Shown here in pieces: positions 8,578 to 15,905 of a DNA stretch of 64,000 nucleotides. Source of the stretch: Celeribacter indicus (GTDB lineage: Bacteria; Pseudomonadota; Alphaproteobacteria; Rhodobacterales; Rhodobacteraceae); the NCBI RefSeq assembly GCF_000819565.1, contig NZ_CP004393.1, positions 4,464,001 through 4,528,000 of the forward strand, given 5' to 3'. The number at the start of each line of letters is the position of its first letter. The stretch's first letter is position 1. Position numbers and translations under genes: made by a program. Under the pieces are notes generated by a model. It was given only the letters and a program-made list of their open reading frames with translations, was not told where the DNA came from and made no database searches.

Positions 8578-8602
8578 CGAACCTTTTCGCGGCCTGCGGG
8601 TT
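8578..8602 (+). promoter_or_regulatory. Possible degenerate EcfG-type promoter for DUF3008 gene
   Basis: Plus strand: CGAAC, 16 bases, GGTT, 34 bases before the ATG at 8637. The -35 has one mismatch, so this is only suggestive. Confidence 0.3.
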
Positions 8603-8636
8603 GTTCCCCTGTTCCCCAGGCAAGAGGAGGTTGACC

Positions 8637-8825
8637 ATGCCTGCAAAGTCGAAAGCCCAGCAAAAGGCCGCCGGAGCCGCCCTCTCCGCGAAGCGCGGCG
8701 ACACGCGCAAGGGAGATCTGCAAGGTGCGTCCAAGGGCATGTACGACTCGATGTCCGAAGATGAGCTTGAGGATCTCGCCTCGACCAAACGCAAGGGCAA
8801 GCCCGAGCACGTCAAGAAGGATTGA
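8637..8825 (+). CDS. DUF3008-type small stress protein
   Basis: A 62-residue basic protein (MPAKSKAQQKAAGAALSAKR..., then SKGMYDSMSEDELEDLASTK and a KGKPEHV tail). The pattern is that of the DUF3008 family, short soluble proteins found in many alpha- and gammaproteobacteria and often stress linked, with no biochemical role known. AGAGGAGG precedes the ATG at 8637. It is monocistronic, and a weak GGAAC-like promoter lies upstream. Confidence 0.85.
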   Translation: MPAKSKAQQKAAGAALSAKRGDTRKGDLQGASKGMYDSMSEDELEDLASTKRKGKPEHVKKD

Positions 8826-8891
8826 CGAAGGTGGCGGCGCGGACGCTCCGCGTTGATGCGGCGCGCGCGGTTCGGCGAGACCCGCGCGTCG

Positions 8892-8916
8892 GGAACATCC
8901 GGCGCGTGGCGGGGTT
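8892..8916 (+). promoter_or_regulatory. EcfG-type promoter for the PQQ-dehydrogenase anchor
   Basis: Plus strand: GGAAC, 16 bases, GGTT, ending 36 bases before the ATG at 8953. It shares its pattern with the promoter of the catalytic half at 7072-7097. Confidence 0.65.
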
Positions 8917-8952
8917 GGGGTGGCATGGAATTGCGCAAAAGAGGAGGCAGAC

Positions 8953-9369
8953 ATGACCGATCTACAGCCGGAGGCGCGCCGCACCCCCCAGTCAGCAACC
9001 CGCACCAGAAGCGGTGGATATATCGCCACGGTCGTTCTCGCCGTGGTGCTTGCCGTTTTCGGCCTCGTCCTCTTGGGGGGCGGCATATGGCTCATTACCC
9101 TCGGCGGAAGCTGGTACTATGCCATTGCTGGCCTCGGTCTCTGCATCACCGCGTGGCTGCTCGTGCGCGCGTCGATGGCCGCGCTCTGGATCTATCTTCT
9201 CACCTATGTGTTCACCGTGATTTGGGCGCTGTGGGAGAAGGGGTTCGACGGCTGGGCACAGGTGCCCCGGCTCGTGGCGCCCACGGTCGTCCTGATTCTC
9301 GTGCTCATCACCATCCCCGTCCTGCGTGGTCCGCGTCAGCCGCGCGGGACGGTGGCCGAGCCGGTGTGA
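8953..9369 (+). CDS. Stand-alone membrane anchor of glucose-type PQQ dehydrogenase
   Basis: A 138-residue membrane protein with four to five predicted helices (about residues 22-50, 54-71, 74-94 and 105-125). The helices carry the signature of the N-terminal membrane domain of membrane-bound glucose dehydrogenase: GGIWLITLGGSWYYAIAGLG, then LWIYLLTYVFTVIWALWEKG and a FDGWAQVPRLVAPTVV stretch. In Gluconobacter sorbitol dehydrogenase a similar small subunit (SldB) is encoded separately from the catalytic SldA, so a split form is known in another lineage. Here the catalytic half is at 4714-7047 on the other strand, 1.9 kb away. GAGGAGG precedes the ATG. A GGAAC-type promoter is upstream and a terminator follows at 9418-9444. 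Docking with the catalytic half and ubiquinone reduction are inferred. Confidence 0.85.
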   Translation: MTDLQPEARRTPQSATRTRSGGYIATVVLAVVLAVFGLVLLGGGIWLITLGGSWYYAIAGLGLCITAWLLVRASMAALWIYLLTYVFTVIWALWEKGFDGWAQVPRLVAPTVVLILVLITIPVLRGPRQPRGTVAEPV

Positions 9370-9417
9370 TCCCTCTTCGCGATCGCACCGGGGAGAGGAG
9401 AGAGACGGAGCGTGCAC

Positions 9418-9444
9418 AAGGCCCCGTCCCTGCGGCGGGGCTTT
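9418..9444 (+). terminator. Rho-independent terminator after anchor gene
   Basis: AAGGCCCCG (9418-9426) pairs with CGGGGCTTT (9436-9444) around a 9-base loop, 48 bases after the stop at 9369; a short T run ends the stem. Confidence 0.7.
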
Positions 9445-9481
9445 GCCATGTGCCGGCACGCGCCAAACGTTCTGCGGCATC

Positions 9482-10081
9482 TCAGATCACATAGATCCCG
9501 ACGCCGACGGCCACCCCGATCACCGAAAATCCGATGAGGGCGAAGAGGCCGTCCTGGACCAGAAGCGTGAGCGAGAGGAAGGCCACCGCCGTCCCGAGGA
9601 TCGAGGAGGTGAAGGGCACCAGTTCCAGCAGCGGCATGGTGAGGCCGCACAGCATGCAGATGAGGCTGATCACCCTGTCCATGGGCGGAGAGACGAGCGG
9701 GCGAAGGCGTTCCCCCGAGTTTCGGTCCAGCCAGCCCGCGGGTTTGCGAAGTGCGTCGGTTGCCGTCTTGAGTCGGGCGGCGGGGACAGTGCGGCGGCCG
9801 AGCCAGCGCGGCATCCATAGGCAATCCCGCCCGATCACCATCTGGGCGGAGATCAGGGCGATTGTGATGCCGCAAAGGCTCGAGAACAGCGGAATTCCGG
9901 AAAGCGGCGTCACCACCGCGAGCGCCGCCGCCATCAGCATCGGCACGAAGGAGGCCCTGCCGAGAGTGTCGAGAATATTTTCGAGGGCGACCTCCTCCCC
10001 CCGCTCCGCGGCATCTGCCAGCCGATCGACGATCTCGCCCACCGAGCTTGGTCCGTCTCCGCGTTCACTCCTGTCGGGCAT
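9482..10081 (-). CDS. exoD: ExoD family exopolysaccharide synthesis protein
   Basis: A 199-residue integral membrane protein of the ExoD family (normal length about 200). The typical start ILDTLGRASFVPMLMAAALA is followed by ALAVVTPLSGIPLFSSLCG and MVIGRDCLWMPRWLGRR, and there are hydrophobic helices in the second half (VISLICMLCGLTMPLLELVP; FALIGFSVIGVAVGVGIYVI). In Rhizobium ExoD affects exopolysaccharide and alkali tolerance, but its chemistry is unknown. The start at 10081 overlaps the end of the cytochrome gene by 17 bases, making this the last gene of the caa3 oxidase operon. Confidence 0.88.
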   Translation of the reverse strand: MPDRSERGDGPSSVGEIVDRLADAAERGEEVALENILDTLGRASFVPMLMAAALAVVTPLSGIPLFSSLCGITIALISAQMVIGRDCLWMPRWLGRRTVPAARLKTATDALRKPAGWLDRNSGERLRPLVSPPMDRVISLICMLCGLTMPLLELVPFTSSILGTAVAFLSLTLLVQDGLFALIGFSVIGVAVGVGIYVI

Positions 10082-11123
10082 CTGGCGCGCTCCCCTGCGG
10101 CGTCGGCTGACGCGAGAACCAGTCGGCCAGCTCCGCGATATCGCCGTCGGTGAGCGCCTGTGCGGCCGCGCTCATCTTGGGCGCGCCCTGCCGGATACCC
10201 TCCCGCCACAGCCGGAGCTGGATCTCCAGATAGGCGCGGTTCTGACCGGCGAGAGCGGGCGCGCCGGGATCCTCGCCCGCCGCTGTCCCCGTACCGTGAC
10301 AGGCGGTGCAGGCGGGCACATCGCGGGTGCCACGCATGGCGAGCGGCTGCTCTTCCCCCTCCCCCGGAAGGCTCGCGGCGGGATCGGGGTCCTGTCCGGT
10401 TTCCGTACCGCTCCGCGTGCGGCCCGCGAAGGTCTCGGCGAGGCTCGCGAGATCGGCCTCCGGCACTTCGCTCACCGCGTGCTGCATGATGCCGCTCGGC
10501 CGGGTGCCGTCGCGATAGGCGGCGAGGGCGGCGCCGATCTCCTCCTGCGTCAGGAGGTCGAGCCGCGGGACCTGTCCGCCCACGTCCCCGTGGCAGGTCC
10601 GGCAATAGGCGGTGCTGTCCTCGCGCGGCGACGCCTCGGGCAGCACCGGCGCCGCGTCGCGCCGCACCGCCTCGAGATAGGCGACGACCGGCCATGCCTC
10701 GTCCTCGCGCCCGGCCGCGGGCCAGGCCGGCATGCCGCTCATCTTGATGCCGTTGTAGACCACCCAGTGCAACTCGCCCGGCTCCCAGTCCTCTATCGCT
10801 TCGGTGATCGCGGGCGGTTCCGGTACCATCGCCCGCGCGGTGGCCGTCCGCGGCACTTCCGGTGCGGCATGGCAGGGGACGCAGGCGGTGGCATAATGCC
10901 CGGCCCCAAGCGCAATCATGTCGGGATCGGTCAGGTCCGGCACCTCCGTCGCCGGGGCGCGCAGCTTCACCGCATTGCGGTAGGTGCTGTGCAGCACCCA
11001 GCTCACGCCGGGGAAATGGCCGGCCAGGGCGGACACGTTGTAGAGGCCGAAGCCGACCACGGCGCTCGCGAAGGCGAGGCCCAGCACGGCAAGCGCGACG
11101 AGGGTGAGAACGACGTGCCTCAT
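10065..11123 (-). CDS. Tri-heme cytochrome c
   Basis: A 352-residue c-type cytochrome with three heme-binding motifs: CVPCH at 81-85, CRTCH at 174-178 and CTACH at 272-276. They sit in three successive cytochrome c domains, and residues 5-28 form an N-terminal signal anchor. It should face the periplasm and carry electrons, probably delivering them to the caa3 oxidase encoded upstream. Between domains two and three lies a disordered, acidic linker (residues 236-260). Start and stop overlap the neighbours (ATGA with ctaG; 17 bases with exoD), so it is cotranscribed with the oxidase. Which donor it accepts from is not visible. Confidence 0.9.
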   Translation of the reverse strand: MRHVVLTLVALAVLGLAFASAVVGFGLYNVSALAGHFPGVSWVLHSTYRNAVKLRAPATEVPDLTDPDMIALGAGHYATACVPCHAAPEVPRTATARAMVPEPPAITEAIEDWEPGELHWVVYNGIKMSGMPAWPAAGREDEAWPVVAYLEAVRRDAAPVLPEASPREDSTAYCRTCHGDVGGQVPRLDLLTQEEIGAALAAYRDGTRPSGIMQHAVSEVPEADLASLAETFAGRTRSGTETGQDPDPAASLPGEGEEQPLAMRGTRDVPACTACHGTGTAAGEDPGAPALAGQNRAYLEIQLRLWREGIRQGAPKMSAAAQALTDGDIAELADWFSRQPTPQGSAPDARQE

Positions 11124-11689
11124 GCCGGTTCCTCCGCCAGGGCGCGGCCGGTGAGGGCGATGCCGCCGAACAGATAGACCGGTGTGCCGATGGCGAGCAT
11201 GAGGATGCCACCGACCTGCTGGCCGTCGAGGTCGGGCGCGGTGCCGCAGATCTCGGCATAGAGATCGCGCGGCGCAAGGATCAGCAGCGCGCCCAGAAGG
11301 GTCATGTGCATGGAGGTCAGCAGGAGCCCGCCCGCTCCCGCGAGCGGATGCCCGGCCCTCAGGCAGCCGGCCCAGACGAGCACGCCGGCAAGCAGGAAGC
11401 TCGCCTGTTCCGCCGCGAAGCCCGCTCCGGAGAGCCGGCCGAGCGCATGGGCCGCCGGAAGGTGCCAGCCCCAGACGAGCAGGAATTCGATCACCGCCGC
11501 CAGAAGCGGCTGGATGGCGACCCGACCGGCATGGGGCGGCAGTCCGAGGACGAGGAGCGGCGCGGCCACCGCGACGAGCCCCATGTGACGCAGCATGTGC
11601 ACCGGAAAGGCCGGCAGCCAGTCGTCCAGCGGCGCGGCCCAGAGGAGCGCGAGAAGCGCGAGGGCGGGGAGGAGGAAGATCGGCCTCAT
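11120..11689 (-). CDS. ctaG: Cytochrome c oxidase assembly protein CtaG (caa3 type)
   Basis: A 189-residue integral membrane protein of the caa3-type CtaG family, with six or so hydrophobic segments and the conserved histidine patches FPVHMLRHMGLVAVAAPLL, LLVWGWHLPAAH and LLTSMHMTLLGALLILAPR. These proteins help insert copper into the oxidase. The MRPIFLLP start at 11689 overlaps the previous gene's stop (ATGA); the longer in-frame extension upstream is shadow sequence. It lies within the caa3 operon next to its client subunits. Confidence 0.88.
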   Translation of the reverse strand: MRPIFLLPALALLALLWAAPLDDWLPAFPVHMLRHMGLVAVAAPLLVLGLPPHAGRVAIQPLLAAVIEFLLVWGWHLPAAHALGRLSGAGFAAEQASFLLAGVLVWAGCLRAGHPLAGAGGLLLTSMHMTLLGALLILAPRDLYAEICGTAPDLDGQQVGGILMLAIGTPVYLFGGIALTGRALAEEPA

Positions 11690-12114
11690 CGGCAGCCCCC
11701 GAGCATCAGGAGCGGCAGGGATGTGTAGGTCGTGCCGATGCCGGAAATGATGGCGAGCAGAAAGGTGGCGTGTCCGAGGAAACGGTGCCGGTCCTCGTCT
11801 GTGCCTTCCTTGTGGACGAAGACGCCGCTGTTGCGAACATCCCATTGCCGCAGGGCACGCCGTCCTTCGAGGGCGATGAGACAGAGGGCAATCACGCTCG
11901 CGCCAAGCAGCCCGATCCGGACCAGCCCGATGGGCAGCAGGCCGCGGACGCAGGCAAGCGACACCGCGCTGTAGCACAGCACGAAATGCACCGCCCATGT
12001 CGCGGGCGGCAGGGTGAGGCGCCAGAGGCTGCCGGCTTCGGCGGCGAATTCCTGGCGGTCCTCGTCCGGCTGCGGCGGGTGTTGATGCTGCTGCTGTTGC
12101 TGGTCTTCGGTCAT
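11686..12114 (-). CDS. Small membrane protein of caa3 operon
   Basis: A 142-residue protein. Residues 1-25 are Gln/His/Pro-rich (MTEDQQQQQHQHPPQPDED), followed by three predicted membrane helices (about 40-58, 65-85 and 115-137). Proteins of this position and shape occur between subunit I/III and ctaG in alphaproteobacterial caa3 operons; a role in assembly or as an extra small subunit is inferred from position only. The Gln/His-rich N-terminus could bind metal. Both ends overlap neighbours by ATGA, showing tight coupling. Confidence 0.75.
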   Translation of the reverse strand: MTEDQQQQQHQHPPQPDEDRQEFAAEAGSLWRLTLPPATWAVHFVLCYSAVSLACVRGLLPIGLVRIGLLGASVIALCLIALEGRRALRQWDVRNSGVFVHKEGTDEDRHRFLGHATFLLAIISGIGTTYTSLPLLMLGGCR

Positions 12115-14681
12115 AGCACCCTCGCGACGGGTCCGATCACGGCGCAGGTCACGAGCGCCGATATCAGGAAGAAATGCCAGTAGAGAGAGATGTTCCACAG
12201 ATCCGCATCGTAGCGCGGCGTGAGTTTTCCGGTGAGGCTTCCGGCGAGGCAGTAGATCTGCATCACGAAGCCCGCGATGGAATGCGCCACGATCCACACG
12301 GCGAGGGCCCAGATGAGCGCCGGATAGACATGCGAGGTCGGTTCCAGCGGCAGGATCGCCGCGATCAGCGCAAGAGCGGCGACGAGCGTGAGGAGCGCGG
12401 CGACGAGCAGGGCCGCGCGCGCCGCGATGACCCGCCCACGCGTGTTGAGCCCGCGCGCCGAGAGCGTCAGCGCCCAGCTCACGGCATAGCCGGCCGCCGC
12501 GATCGCCACCGCGCCTCCCCCGGCATGCAGTGCATCCTCGGGGGGGAAGGACGCTCCGGTGGTCCAGTAGAAGAAGAAGCCGAAGACCAGGGAGGCGAAG
12601 GCAGTGGCGTCCCCGAGCATGGTGATCCACATCGCCCACCATCCGGTCGATTCCGGACCCGAGACATAGGTCGGCAGCGTCAGCCCCAGCCCGACGTCCT
12701 TTCGGTCCTTTTCCGGCGGCCGCGCCGTCAGGGTCCAGAGCCAGTAGAGGATGGCGGCGAGAGCCAGGCCGGCGCAGAGGATCGCGGGGGTGTAGAGGTG
12801 GAAGGTCGGGAAGATGAAGGCCCCGCCGGTGAAGAGCGCGGCGATATGGGTGATCCATGTCGGCTTGCCCACCCGCTGCACCATCACCGGTTCGCCGTCC
12901 ATGACGGAGGTGACGAACGTCTCGCGCAACCCCTCCTCGGCATCCGCCAGGTAAAAGCGCCCGGCGTCGATCCGCTCCACGAGCTTCGCCTGGTCCCAGA
13001 GCGGATAGCGGCTGGTGACATAGGGGATGGAGCGGATGCCCCATCCCTCCGCCGGTATTTCATGGGTCCATTCGAGCGTCCCGCCGCGCCAGGGGTTGCG
13101 TTCGACCGGCGGCTGGTCGCGTTTCGGCCGCACGAGATCCCAGACGAAGACGGCGAATCCCGCAGCGATCACCGCCGACCCGAGGGAGGACACGAGGTTC
13201 GGAACGTCCCAGCCGAGCCCGCCGGGATAGGTGAAGACGCGGCGCGGCATGCCCATGAGGCCGGTATAGTGCATGGGCAGGAAGGTCAGGTTGAACCCGG
13301 TGAAGATCAGCCAGAAGGCCCAGCGGCCGAGCCGCTCGGACAGCATCTTCTTGGCGATGAAGGGATAGTAGTAATAGATCCCGGCGATCACCGGAAAGAC
13401 CATCCCGCCGAACAGCGTGTAGTGCAGGTGCGCGACGACGAAATAGGTGTCGTGCACCTGCGAGTCGAACGGCGCGAGGGCGAGCATGACGCCGGTCAGC
13501 CCGCCCATGGTGAAGACCGCGAGCGCGCCGGCGATCCAGAGCATCGGCAGGATCATGCGGATGCGCCCGACCATCAGCGTCGCGAGAAAGGCGAAAAGCT
13601 GGATTCCCGTGGGGATGACCACCCCTTCGGAGGCGGCCGAAAAGAAGCCGAGGGAGAGTTCGGGCAGGCCGGTCGTGTACATGTGGTGCACCCAGAGGCC
13701 GAAACTCAGGAACCCGGTGCCGACGGCGGAGAGCACAATCCAGGAATAGCCGACGATGGGGCGCTGCGCGACGGTGGGCACGATCATCGCGGCGATGGCG
13801 ATCGAGGGCAGGAAGATGATGTAGACCTCCGGATGGCCGAAGATCCAGAACAGGTGCTGCCAGAGCAGCGGATCCCCGCCGCGCTCCGGGTCGAAGAACG
13901 GCCAGTCGAAGCTGCGTTCGAGTTCGAAGAGGAAATCCCCGGCGATCAGCGGCGGGAAGGCGAAGAGGATCATCCCGCCGACGACGAGCACGTACCACGC
14001 GTAGAGCGGCATGAGGTTCACGCGCATGCCCGGCGGGCGACATTTGAGCGTGCCGACGATCAACTCGACCGCGGCGGCGATGGAGGCGATCTCGATGAAC
14101 GACAGCCCCAGGAGCCAGATGTCGGAGCCCGGTCCCGGATCCTCGGTGGCGAGCGGCGGATACATGAACCATCCGGCGCGCGGCGCGGCATCGAACAGGA
14201 GCGAGCCCATGACGAAGACGCCGCCGATCACGAAGCACCAGTAGCCGAAGGCCGAGAGCCGCGGGAACGGCATGTCGCGGGCGCCGAGCATGCCGGGCAG
14301 CAGGAGGATCGAGATCGCCTCGAACATCGGGACGGCGAAGAGGAACATCATCGCCGAGCCGTGCATGGTGAAGAACTGGTTGAATCTGTCCGAGGACATC
14401 AGGTCGTTCTCCGGCAGGGCGAGCTGGGCGCGCATCACGAGCGCGAGGATCCCCGCCAGCAGCATGAAGGCGAAGGCCGTGGCCGAATACCACTTTCCTA
14501 CCTCCGTATTGTTCACCGCTGACCAGTAGCGCCAGCCTTTCGGCGCCTGCCAGACCTCGCGGAGACGGGCGGCCTGCGCGCGGGCGAGCTCGGGGGGGAC
14601 CGGCTCGGCGAGCATCTCCTCCTCCGGCGGATAGGTGCCGCGGGGTTCGCGGCGCGGATCGGGAGCGGCGGACCGGGTCAT
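12111..14681 (-). CDS. ctaD: caa3 cytochrome oxidase subunits I and III, fused
   Basis: An 856-residue fusion of heme-copper oxidase subunits I and III. In the subunit I part (to about residue 590) the active-site elements are intact: low-spin heme histidine in FTMHGSAMMFLF, the CuB/Tyr motif FGHPEVYIIFLP, the CuB pair WVHHMYT, and HLHYTLFGG for heme ligands. The C-terminal about 220 residues are subunit III-like (WWAMWITMLGDATAFASLVF and a closing YWHFFLISALVTCAVI). It reduces oxygen to water and pumps protons in the inner membrane. Fused I/III proteins are known in caa3 oxidases, so this is not an error. It starts inside the ctaC stop (ATGA overlap). Confidence 0.95.
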   Translation of the reverse strand: MTRSAAPDPRREPRGTYPPEEEMLAEPVPPELARAQAARLREVWQAPKGWRYWSAVNNTEVGKWYSATAFAFMLLAGILALVMRAQLALPENDLMSSDRFNQFFTMHGSAMMFLFAVPMFEAISILLLPGMLGARDMPFPRLSAFGYWCFVIGGVFVMGSLLFDAAPRAGWFMYPPLATEDPGPGSDIWLLGLSFIEIASIAAAVELIVGTLKCRPPGMRVNLMPLYAWYVLVVGGMILFAFPPLIAGDFLFELERSFDWPFFDPERGGDPLLWQHLFWIFGHPEVYIIFLPSIAIAAMIVPTVAQRPIVGYSWIVLSAVGTGFLSFGLWVHHMYTTGLPELSLGFFSAASEGVVIPTGIQLFAFLATLMVGRIRMILPMLWIAGALAVFTMGGLTGVMLALAPFDSQVHDTYFVVAHLHYTLFGGMVFPVIAGIYYYYPFIAKKMLSERLGRWAFWLIFTGFNLTFLPMHYTGLMGMPRRVFTYPGGLGWDVPNLVSSLGSAVIAAGFAVFVWDLVRPKRDQPPVERNPWRGGTLEWTHEIPAEGWGIRSIPYVTSRYPLWDQAKLVERIDAGRFYLADAEEGLRETFVTSVMDGEPVMVQRVGKPTWITHIAALFTGGAFIFPTFHLYTPAILCAGLALAAILYWLWTLTARPPEKDRKDVGLGLTLPTYVSGPESTGWWAMWITMLGDATAFASLVFGFFFYWTTGASFPPEDALHAGGGAVAIAAAGYAVSWALTLSARGLNTRGRVIAARAALLVAALLTLVAALALIAAILPLEPTSHVYPALIWALAVWIVAHSIAGFVMQIYCLAGSLTGKLTPRYDADLWNISLYWHFFLISALVTCAVIGPVARVL

Positions 14682-15691
14682 TTCAGATCCTTCAGATAGA
14701 GGGCGATGTCGCGGCTTTCCGCGTCCGTCAGGTCGGGATAGGCGGGCATGCGCACGTCGGGCTTGAACGCGCCGGCATCGCGGATCCAGGCCGCGATCTC
14801 CTCCGTGGAGGTGCCGATCCGCGCCGCGCCGATCGAATGGCGCGCGCCCAGGTGGGTGAGATCGGGTCCGACCTGTCCGATGGCGTCGGTGCCGCGGACC
14901 GCATGACAGGCGCCGCAGCCCTCGCGGCGAAAGAGCGCGGCGCCGCGCTCCGCGGCGGCACTGGCGGGCGGGCGGGCGTCCTCCGCCTCGGCGGCCAGCC
15001 AGTCCTCGAACTCCTCCTCCGGCATCACAACCGTCTCGAAGGCCATCCAGGCATGGCTCGTGCCGCAGAATTCGGCACATTGGCCGCGATAGACGCCCGG
15101 TGTCTCCGGATGCAGGCTCATGCGGGTCTCGCGGCCAGGAAACATGTCCATCTTGCCGCCCAGTGCAGGGATCCAGAAGGAATGGATGACCTGATCGGAA
15201 TCGAGCACGAATTCCGTGCGCCGTCCCGCAGGAAGGCGGATCTCATTGGCGGAGACGACGGGTTCCGCAGCACCGTCAGGCCAGTATTCCACCCGCCACC
15301 ACCATTGCTCGCCCGTCACGCGGACGCGCAGCCCCTCCCCCGGCAGCCGCTGGTCCGGCAGAAGCGACAGGCCCCAGACGAGGGTCGCGCCGATCAGGAG
15401 CGTCGGCGTCACAACCCCGCCATAGAAGATGACGAGGCGGCCGTAGCGTTCGGGCAGGGTGCCGAGCCTGCGGCGGATGAAGTAGTAGAACATCCCGTTC
15501 ATCGCGAGCCAGAGTACGACGGCTCCGATCAGCAGGCCGGTGAACAGTACCGACAGCGCCGCGGCGTCCGTCCCGGCAGGATCGAGCACGGATTGCCGTC
15601 CGGCGCAGCCCGACAGCACCACGACCGCGACCAGTCCGGCCGCAGGCCGCGGGCCGGGGCGCGCGGGGAGGAAGGAACGCGTGGCCCTCAC
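14678..15691 (-). CDS. ctaC: caa3 oxidase subunit II with cytochrome c domain
   Basis: A 337-residue lipoprotein-type subunit II. With the GTG start at 15691, residues 1-28 give a signal ending in the lipobox LSGC (lipid Cys29), followed by two membrane helices (about 45-65 and 84-107). The CuA site is complete: His170, Cys205, Glu207, Cys209, His213, Met216. A C-terminal cytochrome c domain has CGACH at 259-263 and an axial Met in VRMPAYPDL. It takes electrons from cytochrome c into the CuA centre. A longer in-frame GTG at 15796 is possible but has no ribosome site and would leave 63 residues before the lipobox. The chosen GTG overlaps the stop of a 30-codon leader. Confidence 0.9.
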   Translation of the reverse strand: MRATRSFLPARPGPRPAAGLVAVVVLSGCAGRQSVLDPAGTDAAALSVLFTGLLIGAVVLWLAMNGMFYYFIRRRLGTLPERYGRLVIFYGGVVTPTLLIGATLVWGLSLLPDQRLPGEGLRVRVTGEQWWWRVEYWPDGAAEPVVSANEIRLPAGRRTEFVLDSDQVIHSFWIPALGGKMDMFPGRETRMSLHPETPGVYRGQCAEFCGTSHAWMAFETVVMPEEEFEDWLAAEAEDARPPASAAAERGAALFRREGCGACHAVRGTDAIGQVGPDLTHLGARHSIGAARIGTSTEEIAAWIRDAGAFKPDVRMPAYPDLTDAESRDIALYLKDLK

Positions 15692-15780
15692 GGCGCGGAC
15701 GAGGATCGCGGCGGAAAGAGGGACGGACGAAGGGCGGCGAGGGCGGTCGGGGCTCGTGCGACGGTATCGAGCCGAGGCAT
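15688..15780 (-). CDS. Possible 30-residue leader peptide before ctaC
   Basis: An ATG at 15780 with a good ribosome site (GAAGGAG, seven bases away) opens a 30-codon frame (MPRLDTVARAPTALAALRPS...) that ends in TGA overlapping the GTG start of ctaC (GTGA). It may be a coupling leader for ctaC translation, or a sign that ctaC's true N-terminus lies in this frame with a sequencing or natural frameshift. The peptide itself has no recognised motif. Confidence 0.4.
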   Translation of the reverse strand: MPRLDTVARAPTALAALRPSLFPPRSSSAP

Positions 15781-15873
15781 GGCGGGTCTCCTTCACGCGT
15801 TCGGTTTTCGGCGAAACCGGTCAGTCTCGCTACGGCGGTCTGTGGGTCAGGGCGCGGCGCGCATCTGTTCACA

Positions 15874-15898
15874 AACTAGCGCGGGCTTCGATTGTTCC
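15874..15898 (-). promoter_or_regulatory. EcfG-type promoter for the caa3 oxidase operon
   Basis: Minus strand: GGAAC, 16 bases, AGTT, lying between the P450 stop and the oxidase operon; it ends 93 bases before the leader ATG at 15780. Confidence 0.55.
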
Positions 15899-15905
15899 AT
15901 TCCGT

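Noticed and set aside
8601..8616. Two tandem GTTCC boxes (minus-strand GGAAC) upstream of the DUF3008 gene
   Set aside because: Neither has NGTT at 16-17 bases on the minus strand; probably chance in GC-rich sequence.
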